A stretch of DNA of 64,000 nucleotides from DASRIA01 sp963816975 (GTDB lineage: Bacteria; Actinomycetota; Thermoleophilia; Solirubrobacterales; JBBDJG01), in the NCBI GenBank assembly GCA_963816975.1, contig CAWFMD010000004.1, positions 124,001 to 188,000 of the forward strand. Direction: 5' to 3'. The notes beneath the pieces were generated by a model. The model was given only the letters and a program-made list of their open reading frames with translations, made no database searches and was not told the DNA's origin. A program made the translations under genes and the position numbers. Below, piece after piece: positions 20,824 to 28,883 of the stretch (its first letter is position 1; each line of letters opens with the position of its first letter).

Positions 20824-21999
20824 GTGGAGACTTCGTTCGAGCATCTGCGGCAGGAGGGCGTGCGCCTGGCGCCGTGGCATCTCCAGGTCGAGATAACTCC
20901 TGATCTGAGCACGCGAGACCTCCACGAAGCCTCGGGTGAGAACCTTGCGCAGGGCTTCACTGATCCGCGCCCGTGGATGAACTCGCTGTTCGAGCGCCTG
21001 TATCCCACTGGACTCGGAGGCTGCACGGCGCTCGACGTCGCGTGCAACAACGGCGCCTTTCTGTTCGCGGCGAAGGAGGCCGGGGCGGGAACTTGCCGTG
21101 GCTTCGACGTGCGCGACATCTGGATCGAGCAGGCACGCTTCCTCGCCCGCCACCGCCAAGGCCCCAGCGACGACATGCACTTCGACACCTGCGACATCTA
21201 CGACCTTCCCGAGCGCGAGATCGAGCCGGCCGACTTCACCATCTGCACGGGGCTGCTCTATCACCTGCCGAATCCGATCCGCGCGCTCCAAGTTGTCGCC
21301 GAGCTAACGCGCGGAGTGATGCTGTTGGCGAGCGCATCGGTGCCGGGCCGGCGAGACGGCGAGTTCGTCGCCGGGGAGGAGTCGAAGGAGGGTCTGCTGT
21401 CAGGCGTCTATGGACTCACATGGTGGCCGAGCGGGCCGGCCGTCGCCACTGCCGTGCTGCGCTGGATGGGCTTCGAGCACTTCCGGGTCTGGGGTTGGTT
21501 TCGATCGCCACCAAAGCCGGACTCCCCACAGCTCGACCGCTTCCTGCTGCTCGCGTTCCGGGACGAGGCCGCCGTCGCGTCCTGGGATGCAGCCGGCCCT
21601 GCGGATCCGGCCGGCAAGATGAGGGAGATCGTGACGGCGACGGTGCCGCCGATGTCGGCTGTGCTTGTCGCGAGTGAGGGCAACGCTCACCTCCTGGATG
21701 CGCTCGGACGTCCCGCGTCGCATTTCCCCCAGGACGGGGCGGGGAAGTTCATCCCAGGCCTGGGCCCGAACGACTCCTGGCCGCTGATGGTGCAGATCGA
21801 CGAGTTGCGCGCCAAGGGCGCGCAGTACCTGGTGGTGCCGCGCACGTCCGTCGGGTGGCTCGACGGACTGCCCACGCTGCGGGAGCACCTCGACCGCCGC
21901 TTCCGGGTCATCACTGACGACCTGGAGCGCCACGGCTGCCTCCTCTACGAACTGGATTCCCCCTTCTTCGGGGGCCACCACCTCGGCCTGCCCGCGTGA
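20824..21999 (+). CDS. SAM methyltransferase fused to a C-terminal copy of the repeated module (copy 2)
   Basis: 391 residues from GTG 20824, starting three bases after the previous stop. Paralogous to the gene at 19591 across its length: HLQVEITPDLSTRD, ALDVACNNGAFLFAAKEAG, GFDVRDIWIEQARFL. The methyltransferase half has diverged moderately, the module onset (AVLVASEGNAHLLDALG) more so, and the last 273 bases are identical apart from the terminal codons. No strong ribosome site is seen; translation may be coupled to the upstream gene. It converges with the methyltransferase at 22046. Confidence 0.85.
   Translation: METSFEHLRQEGVRLAPWHLQVEITPDLSTRDLHEASGENLAQGFTDPRPWMNSLFERLYPTGLGGCTALDVACNNGAFLFAAKEAGAGTCRGFDVRDIWIEQARFLARHRQGPSDDMHFDTCDIYDLPEREIEPADFTICTGLLYHLPNPIRALQVVAELTRGVMLLASASVPGRRDGEFVAGEESKEGLLSGVYGLTWWPSGPAVATAVLRWMGFEHFRVWGWFRSPPKPDSPQLDRFLLLAFRDEAAVASWDAAGPADPAGKMREIVTATVPPMSAVLVASEGNAHLLDALGRPASHFPQDGAGKFIPGLGPNDSWPLMVQIDELRAKGAQYLVVPRTSVGWLDGLPTLREHLDRRFRVITDDLERHGCLLYELDSPFFGGHHLGLPA
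21720..21992 (+). repeat. 273-bp perfect direct repeat, copy 2
   Basis: Second copy of the repeat at 20520-20792, exactly 1200 bases downstream, ending nine... residues short of nothing else shared: after base 21992 the two genes read different final codons. Confidence 0.93.
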
Positions 22000-22045
22000 C
22001 CGGTCAGCCGTCGATCGCGGTCCGCCGGGGCCGGGCGTCGGGCAA

Positions 22046-22915
22046 TCAGGTCAAGAGGCCGTGCTTGCCGGGGTCGGGGGCGGTCATCACCATCTGTCGG
22101 TAGCGGTCCTGAGGCTCGAGCACGCAACCGACGAGGTCCTGGCCACTCCAGGCGCGGCCGTGACCAGTCTCGGAGTAGAAGAGCAGGTGCAGACTCGGGC
22201 ACTCCTCGAGCAAGCCCGAGACCCAGGCGGGCGACGCCAACGACACCCCCAAGCCCTCCCCCTTGAGGTGCGGATAGTCACGGAACCCGAACCCCTCGCG
22301 ATCGAAGTCGGCGACGAAACCCTCGATCTCATCCGGGGCGACGCCGAAGCGCATGATGCTGTTCCGCAAGCGGTCCGCGGCGAACCGGCCGTGCGTCGTG
22401 AACAGGAGCACGCCCCCAGGTACCAGCACGGACTCGAAGAAGCGCAGGAAACCCGACCAGTCCTCGCGGTCGAGGTGCGTCAGGAGGGAGCCGCACCAAA
22501 TCAAGTCGAATCGCCCCTCCATTGGGATGTCGGCCGGCTTCTTGGTGCTGACGACCGGGGTCGCCCCGAATACCTCGGCGCAGTACTCCACCCCATCGGC
22601 ATCGATGTCGCAGGCCGTAAGGCTGGCGTCCGGAAACGCAGCCTTGAGCGTGCGGAGCACGCGACCATGGCCGGACGGCAGGTCCAGGATGCTCGTATAG
22701 GGAGCGCAGCCCGTCATCACCATCGCGAGCTTCGCGTGGTTGACTGCTTGCTCGCCCGTCAGGAAGTAGAACGCCTGCGACGCCCTGTACATCTGGTCAT
22801 TCGGCGAGATGTCCTCTATGACTTCGCCTCCGGGGAGAGGCGGCCCCCCCAGGTCCTCGAGAGTCGGGCGGTAGAGCGTCGGATTGTTGGCGTCGCCTAG
22901 GCGCACGGTGAGCAA
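22046..22915 (-). CDS. class I SAM-dependent methyltransferase
   Basis: 289 residues from TTG 22915, a tentative start without a clear ribosome site. Motif I is SILDLPSGHGRVLRTL, then TACDIDADGVEYCAE, FDLIWCGSLLTHLD and LLFTTHGRFAADRL. The last two signatures are nearly shared with the gene at 22986, so the two are paralogs, but this one lacks the N-terminal module. It is downstream of that gene on the same strand with a 70-base gap. Likely a sugar or lipid-carrier methyltransferase from context. Confidence 0.82.
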   Translation of the reverse strand: MLTVRLGDANNPTLYRPTLEDLGGPPLPGGEVIEDISPNDQMYRASQAFYFLTGEQAVNHAKLAMVMTGCAPYTSILDLPSGHGRVLRTLKAAFPDASLTACDIDADGVEYCAEVFGATPVVSTKKPADIPMEGRFDLIWCGSLLTHLDREDWSGFLRFFESVLVPGGVLLFTTHGRFAADRLRNSIMRFGVAPDEIEGFVADFDREGFGFRDYPHLKGEGLGVSLASPAWVSGLLEECPSLHLLFYSETGHGRAWSGQDLVGCVLEPQDRYRQMVMTAPDPGKHGLLT

Positions 22916-22985
22916 CTTGGACGAGCCAGGATTTCCGTCGAAGTCAGCCGGACTGTCCCCGGTGGCCCGTCGATCGGTTCGCAGC

Positions 22986-24266
22986 CTACTGAATGCGGGT
23001 GCGGGTTGTGTTTCTCAGCATCTCCGCCGCAGTCGCATCAAAATCGTCGTCCGGGACACGCATGCACGCGACCAGATCCTGAAACCGACCCCAGCCGCGT
23101 TCCGCGAACATCACCAGGCGCAGGCCAGGGTGTTCTTCCTCCACCTCGCGACACACCCACCAGGGCGCGGACATCGACTCGCCATACTCTCCGCCCTGCG
23201 CGAAGCGTTGATACGAGAAACCCGTTTCGTCGTAGTCGCGCAAGAAGGTCTCGAGGTCGGGCAACGGGAACCGGTACGCCTTCCGGCGGATCATCTCGGC
23301 GTAGAACCGCCCATGGGTCGTAAAGGCGAGCACTGCCCCTGGGGGCATGTGTGCGCTGAATAGCTCGAGGAAGCCCCTCCATCGCTCAGCGGGGAGGTGC
23401 GTGAGGAGAGAGCCGCACCAGATCAGGTCGTAGCCGCCCGGGAGGACCACGGCGGCCGGGTCGACCTTCGAGTACACGGGGATGGCACCCAAGAACTCGG
23501 CACAGAAGTCGACCCCGTCGTCGAGCAGGTCGCATGCGGTGAGCTCGGCGTCCGGGAAACGGGCCTTCAGAACCCGCAGAACCCTCCCATGGCCGCAGGG
23601 CAGATCCAGAATCCGCTTGACCTCGGATGCCGGCTTGCCCGCCGCGGCCAGTGCTCGCTCGACGGCCTCCAGACCGTGCCAGGCCCATTGAAAGTAGTTG
23701 TCAGGGTCGACTCGGTAGGCCACATCGTCCGGCGCGACGTCTCGGATGGGCCGCCACAGGCTCGTGTGTGGCTCGGGGTGCGCTGGGTCGGCCTCCGTGG
23801 TGCGCCCGGCCGCGACGCGGTAGATCGTGCAGCTGTCCGGCTCCACTATCACGCGCCGGCTCTCGCGCTCCAAGTAACGCACGACCTCGGCGTGATCGGT
23901 GGAGCCTTGTCGTGAACCTGGGCTTGCGGGCAGCACGGCATAGACGGCCTCAGCACCTGCGCGGGCAGCCTCAAGCTCTGCAATTACCGCCGCGGGATCG
24001 AATTGCCCGGCGTCAGAAGTGGGAATCCGCCTCAGCGGGCGCCGAAAGACGGGCGGCTGCAGGTAGTCCTCGTCATCGCTGCCGACCATCATCAGGACCA
24101 GCGCGCCTTGCGGAACATGGCAACGGATCACGTCCCGAATCCGGCGGATCAGCTGATGGCGTGCAAGTTGCTCGTCCGGCTCGAAGCGCAGACGCGCTCC
24201 GGAATTCACCCCTGCCGACCCGCCTGCGGCTGCAACCACGGGCTGGGCACCCACCCCATCGTCCAT
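22986..24266 (-). CDS. divergent repeated module fused N-terminally to a SAM methyltransferase
   Basis: 426 residues. Residues 30-155 align to the module but with lost hallmarks: VPQGALVLMMVGSDDEDYL replaces the VVSxGD strand, AVYAVLPASPGSRQG replaces the YLVVPxTSxWWLD strand, and the end SCTIYRV is kept. The methyltransferase (about 200-426) has ILDLPCGHGRVLRVL, TACDLLDDGVDFCAE, YDLIWCGSLLTHLP and LAFTTHGRFYAEM. The domain order is opposite to the fusions at 19591 and 20824. Start at ATG 24266 is uncertain. It diverges from the GT2 at 24352. Confidence 0.83.
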   Translation of the reverse strand: MDDGVGAQPVVAAAGGSAGVNSGARLRFEPDEQLARHQLIRRIRDVIRCHVPQGALVLMMVGSDDEDYLQPPVFRRPLRRIPTSDAGQFDPAAVIAELEAARAGAEAVYAVLPASPGSRQGSTDHAEVVRYLERESRRVIVEPDSCTIYRVAAGRTTEADPAHPEPHTSLWRPIRDVAPDDVAYRVDPDNYFQWAWHGLEAVERALAAAGKPASEVKRILDLPCGHGRVLRVLKARFPDAELTACDLLDDGVDFCAEFLGAIPVYSKVDPAAVVLPGGYDLIWCGSLLTHLPAERWRGFLELFSAHMPPGAVLAFTTHGRFYAEMIRRKAYRFPLPDLETFLRDYDETGFSYQRFAQGGEYGESMSAPWWVCREVEEEHPGLRLVMFAERGWGRFQDLVACMRVPDDDFDATAAEMLRNTTRTRIQ

Positions 24267-24351
24267 CGCCGCATCTTAACCCGACACCCAGGGGGCTTGC
24301 GCGGATTTCGGGCGCGAATTGCTTGCGTTGTGCCGCGTATGATGAAACCGC

Positions 24352-26216
24352 ATGAGCAAAGACGTGAACGGGGGCGACGGACGAAACGCAACAGGAGCCG
24401 AGGTACGACGGGTGTGCTGGCTCGGGCCCGACTTGTTCCTAGTGATCGGTCGCTTCGGGGACCACCCGAACGGCCCTGTTCCAGCCGTCGCCGCGGCCGC
24501 GGCCGCGGCGGGTAAAGCCTGGCAGCTCGACGCGTGCACCTGGCCGCTGGAAACGGCGCGCCCGCATGAGCCCGCTGAGCGGATCCTCGCAGCGCGGTTC
24601 CCGGAGGGTCGGATTTGGGCCGAGGTCGATTCGATGAAGCTACGCGTGGGGGACAACGAGCATGCCGTGGCATTCGATGTGTCCGCGGCAAGACGTCCGA
24701 GTGGCAAGCCCTGGTCGACGAGGCGCTCGGCGACCGCGACATGGGTTATCGCTATGGAGCGCTCGGCACGATCTTGCGCGTCGCGCGTCCATCTCTGAGT
24801 GGGCTCGGCGGCTTCACTTTGGCCGTAACGCTGAAGGCGATACGCGACGCGTTAATTCCGCCCATGCCCTACGCCCCGATGCAGCCAAACGAGCCTCAGG
24901 CGGTAGCGGTGGACAAGGTGCTGGCGATCGACGAACGCTGTTTCTGGATCAGTGGATGGGCTGCACGATGCCGAGGGCTACACGACCAGGTTGACGGCCG
25001 TCAGTCCCGGAGGGAGTGCGGTCGGAGATGTTCGAGACGGCATTCAGGTTTCCTCGACCCGACATCCAGGATGTCTACGGCGGTCCGCTCGACGTGACCT
25101 TGGATAGAGCACGGATACATCTGTTTCTGCCTGCTGGACACCCCGAGCCTCGTGCCGATCGGCTGGACTGCCGAGCTGGTGACTCCGACACGCGGCATAG
25201 AAGCCCAGCCCGTCGAGTCGGTGAGCGAGCCTGGACACCGTGCGCGACCATGTCTTCAGACTGCTCGAGCATCATGAGCGTCCGGGCAGCCACGAGCTGA
25301 CGGCGAGCCATGTCCACGCGGCCCTGGGCAGGGTCCAGGAACGTCTGGTTTCGATCGTCGAGGTGGGCAGCGTGACTCAGTTCGGGCGGCCGCCGGACTG
25401 GACGCGGGAACATCGGTCATCGTCCTCATCTACAAGCACGCCGACTTGCTCGAGTATCAGATCGCCGCCTTTTCGAGGGATCGGGAGCTACATCGCGCAG
25501 ACTTGATCTTCATGCTCGACACCCCGGCCATCGCGGAAGAGGTGACACGAGAGGCGCGCCAGCTGCATGAACTACACGGCCTGCCGTTTCGCCTGGCGAC
25601 GATGAATCGCAACGTCGGCTTCGCTAACGTCAACAACGCAGGTGCCTCTCTGGCCGAGGGCCGCCTGCTGGTGCTGGTGAACTCCGACGTGCTTCCCGAC
25701 CGGCCCGGATGGCTCGGAAAAATGGCTGCGTCCTACGACGCGACGCCGGACATCGGCGCCCTGGGGCCAAAGCTCCTATACGAGGATGGCAGCGTGCAAC
25801 ACGCCGGGATGCACTTCGAGTGGGATTCGGACTGGAGCGTGTGGCACAACGTGCACTACTTCAAGGGGTATTCGAGGGATTTGCCGGCGGCGAACATCGC
25901 CAGGCCGGTCCCGGCCGTGACGGGTGCATGCTTGATGATCGACCGGACGCTCTACGACCGAGTCGGCGGATTGTCACACGAGTTCGTGATGGGTGGCTAC
26001 GAGGATTCCGACCTCTGTCTCAAGCTTTTGGAGGACGGCCGCCAGAACTGGTACATGCCCGGCGCAGAGCTGTATCACCTGGAGGGACAGTCGTTTCCCC
26101 TGGCCGGCCTGAGGCTGGCGGCCAACAGGTACAACACCTGGCTGCAGACCATGCGCTGGGGTCGCCACATCGAGTCGATCAACGCCGAAGCCGACCGCGT
26201 CCAAGCGATCACCTGA
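24352..26216 (+). pseudogene. GT2-family glycosyltransferase with accessory domain, six frameshifts
   Basis: Third GT2 of the locus, paralog of 14875 and 28884. Intact pieces appear in shifting frames, with breaks near 24695, 24962, 25020, 25105, 25230 and 25395. Corrected, they give LVDEALGDRDMGYRYG, AIDERCFWISGW, FRFPRPDIQDVYGG and IGWTAELVTPTRG in the accessory region, then SVIVLIYKHADLLEYQ. From 25446 the GT-A domain is open: NVGFANVNNAGASLAEG, LVNSDVLPDRPGWL (a normal NSD metal site, unlike the cassette GT2s) and YEDSDLCLKLLEDG. The breaks sum to two bases, matching the total length modulo three for a 620-residue protein. No stop mutation or large loss is seen, so sequencing error and recent decay both remain possible. 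Confidence 0.75.
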
Positions 26217-26224
26217 GTCGTTTC

Positions 26225-27550
26225 GTGCCCTCCAGATCCACGGCGTTGCTGAACGTCAAGACGGCGCAGTCCTGGGACCACACGTTCGGCGAGCACCTCG
26301 TCGAGTTTGCGCTCGAGCAGCCGCAGTCCGGTTTCACGGGTGACTCGTTCCGGATGCCCCTGCGGGGACGGGCGGTGGGCGCGACGGGCCCCGTAGAGTG
26401 GCTGCAAGTCAGCGGCGTCACGTTTCCTGCGGTGAGGTTGCCGGTCACGGTCCGCCGTCCTGACGTCGCGGAACGTCATCCGGATCGGCCCTGGGCTGAG
26501 ACCAGCGGGTTCGAGGGCGGCATCTCCGCCCTCAAGCTCGAGCCGGGATTCTCCCTCCACCTCAGCGTGGTGCTCGGCGACGAGACCACCATCTCGGTTG
26601 GAAGGATCAGGGGAGAATGGCGTGCGCCGATCGTCGAAGGGCATTCACGCCTGCAACCCCTGATCGTGACTACCCTGGGGCGCACCGGCTCCACCTGGTT
26701 CACAGGACTCCTGGCCCAACACCCGGAGATCTTCGTGTTCGGGCCCTACCGATATGAGCCACGCGCGGCGTGGTACTGGATGGACGTGCTCGGCTCGCTC
26801 TCGGAGTCCCAGAGCTATCAGCAGCTGATTGCGCCTGAGGCCTACGGCCCGTCCTGGTGGGTCGGGTCCGCCCGCCGGTTGCCGCTCAACCCCATGGTCG
26901 AGGACCCGGACGTCAGACGGTGGCTCGACACGGGATACGCGGAGAGGTTGCGCCGCATGTGCAGGACCCAGATCGACGAGTTCTACGACCACGCAGCGCC
27001 CGTTATGCGCCACCCGCGCGCGCACTACTTCGTCGAGAAGGTCCCGCCGGCCTCTACGGCGCAGGCGATGCTCGGCGCTATTTATCCACGCATGAAGGAG
27101 ATCTTCCTCGTGCGCGACTTCCGCGACATGGCGTGCTCGGCCCTTGCTTTCGCGAAGAAGACCGGCTTCCCGGGGTTCGGCCGTGAGTTCGCCGACTCGG
27201 ATGAGGAGTTTGTCACGGGGCCGCTGCTGGAGAGCGCGCTTGCCATGGTGCAGACCTGGCGGGATCGGAGCCACCGCGCACACCTCGTGCGCTATGAGGA
27301 CCTGGTGAACGACCCGCAGCCGACGTTACGTGCCCTCTTGCGCTATCTGGAGGTGGACGCGACCGACGAGCTGATCGATCGCATGGTCACCGAGGGAGTT
27401 GACATCGAGGCGCAGGAGGACCACCAGACGGCCCGCAGCGTGGCCGACTCCGTGGGGCGCTGGCGACGAGACCTGAGCAAGTCGGTCAATCGCGCATTCG
27501 ACGAATCCTACGAGCCGGTCCTCGCCGAATTCGGGTACTCACGGGACTGA
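26225..27550 (+). CDS. sulfotransferase with N-terminal beta-rich accessory domain
   Basis: 441 residues from GTG 26225 (tentative), directly after the GT2. PAPS-dependent sulfotransferases move sulfate to hydroxyls of glycans or small molecules. The 5'-phosphosulfate loop is IVTTLGRTGSTWFTGLL near residue 145, the 3'-phosphate site is FLVRDFRDMACSAL, and the C-terminal part has HLVRYEDLVNDP and a kinase-like switch region. Residues 1-135 hold a beta-sandwich-like region (VTVRRPDVAERHPD, TSGFEGGISALKL) of the type often found ahead of actinobacterial sulfotransferases. It suggests the locus product is sulfated. Confidence 0.85.
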   Translation: MPSRSTALLNVKTAQSWDHTFGEHLVEFALEQPQSGFTGDSFRMPLRGRAVGATGPVEWLQVSGVTFPAVRLPVTVRRPDVAERHPDRPWAETSGFEGGISALKLEPGFSLHLSVVLGDETTISVGRIRGEWRAPIVEGHSRLQPLIVTTLGRTGSTWFTGLLAQHPEIFVFGPYRYEPRAAWYWMDVLGSLSESQSYQQLIAPEAYGPSWWVGSARRLPLNPMVEDPDVRRWLDTGYAERLRRMCRTQIDEFYDHAAPVMRHPRAHYFVEKVPPASTAQAMLGAIYPRMKEIFLVRDFRDMACSALAFAKKTGFPGFGREFADSDEEFVTGPLLESALAMVQTWRDRSHRAHLVRYEDLVNDPQPTLRALLRYLEVDATDELIDRMVTEGVDIEAQEDHQTARSVADSVGRWRRDLSKSVNRAFDESYEPVLAEFGYSRD

Positions 27551-27588
27551 CCGGCGAACCGGCTCGGAGCGGGCGGAATAATCGAGGA

Positions 27589-28872
27589 GTGATCTTCTCT
27601 CAGCAGGCCGGCGCCGGAACGGGCCGGTCGCGCGGAAGCGGTCCGTCGAAGCTCACGATCGTCGTCTCGAGCTTGGTGGCGATCGCTACGCTCGGCGGCT
27701 TCGCGGCGCTCGCCGTGCTGGGCGCGTCGCTGCTCGGCCGGCTTCCCGCGGACGAGGCACCGACGTCGAGCGCGAAGGTCAGGGTCAGTGGGTTCAAACA
27801 GGTGGTGTTCGACTACAGCCGCGAAGCCTGTTCGAAGTGGAACGTACCGGACACACCGGCTCGCGCGTTTCGCGATTCGAAGGGCCGCGTGCAGCTGATC
27901 CTGGGGAGCTTCGACAACTACCGCATGGTCGGTCGCACGCTGGGCCGACTCGAGGTCGAATGCGATCCCGTGATGCGGTCGGCCTCGAACCCCAACCCGG
28001 CGAAGTTCGAGGATCGTGAGTGGATCACCTCGCTCTTCACACGCGATGGCAAGAAGGTCCATGCGCTGCTGCACAACGAGTTTCAGGGTTACCGCCACCC
28101 TGGGCGGTGCGCGACGGGTGATTACGTGACGTGCTGGTACAACGCAGTCACCCAAGCCGTGTCAAACGATGGCGGCGCATCCTTCTCGCATCGCGCCGGA
28201 CCACGTCACCTGGTCGCAGCCGTGCCATACCGTTACAAGCCCGACTCAGGACCGGTCGGGCTGTTCGAGCCGAGCAACATCGTTTTCAACCCCGAGGACG
28301 ACAAGTACTACTCGCTCGTGCGGGCGGAACGGCACAGGTCCCAACGCGTGGGTACATGCCTGATGCGAACGCCCAACCTCGCCGACCCGGACGCATGGCG
28401 AGCGTGGGATGGGGAGGATTTCAGCGTTCGCTTCGATGATCCCTACCACGGGCCTGTCACCTCTGCCGGGCGTCACGTGTGCGCCCCTGTCGCGTTCAAC
28501 GAGATCCAGTCGATGACGAGCAGCCTGACGTTCAACACGTATTTCGACCAGTGGTTGCTCGTCGGCTTGTCCGGAGTGTTCGACGCCAGCAGGAACGAGG
28601 TCATTCACGGGATCTACTACTCCCTGTCCGACGATCTGCTCCACTGGTCGAAGCGTAAGTTGCTCAGGGAGAAGGAGCTACTGTGGACTCACCGGTGTGG
28701 AGATCCGGACCCCATCCTCTACCCCTCGTTGATCGACCCTGGGTCACCGTCGCGCAGCTTCGACGTCAGCGGTCGGCGCCCGTATCTCTACTACACGCAG
28801 TTCCACTACGCTGACTGCAAGCCCGGGCCGAATCGCGACCTCATGCGTGTCCGCGTCGAGTTCGACAAGTAG
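27589..28872 (+). CDS. membrane-anchored beta-propeller protein, glycoside-hydrolase-like
   Basis: 427 residues. A single membrane segment at about 22-48 (LTIVVSSLVAIATLGGF) puts the rest outside the cell. The ectodomain shows repeated four-strand blades with Asp-turn motifs (TRDGKKVHALLHNEF, VSNDGGASFSH, NPEDDKYYSLVRAE, SLSDDLLHWSKRKLL), like five-bladed GH43/GH32/GH68 or sialidase propellers. At least six cysteines are present. The catalytic residues cannot be assigned. Likely role, from context, is binding or trimming a surface glycan. The GTG start at 27589 is uncertain. Confidence 0.72.
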   Translation: MIFSQQAGAGTGRSRGSGPSKLTIVVSSLVAIATLGGFAALAVLGASLLGRLPADEAPTSSAKVRVSGFKQVVFDYSREACSKWNVPDTPARAFRDSKGRVQLILGSFDNYRMVGRTLGRLEVECDPVMRSASNPNPAKFEDREWITSLFTRDGKKVHALLHNEFQGYRHPGRCATGDYVTCWYNAVTQAVSNDGGASFSHRAGPRHLVAAVPYRYKPDSGPVGLFEPSNIVFNPEDDKYYSLVRAERHRSQRVGTCLMRTPNLADPDAWRAWDGEDFSVRFDDPYHGPVTSAGRHVCAPVAFNEIQSMTSSLTFNTYFDQWLLVGLSGVFDASRNEVIHGIYYSLSDDLLHWSKRKLLREKELLWTHRCGDPDPILYPSLIDPGSPSRSFDVSGRRPYLYYTQFHYADCKPGPNRDLMRVRVEFDK

Positions 28873-28883
28873 GCCGAGGCGAG

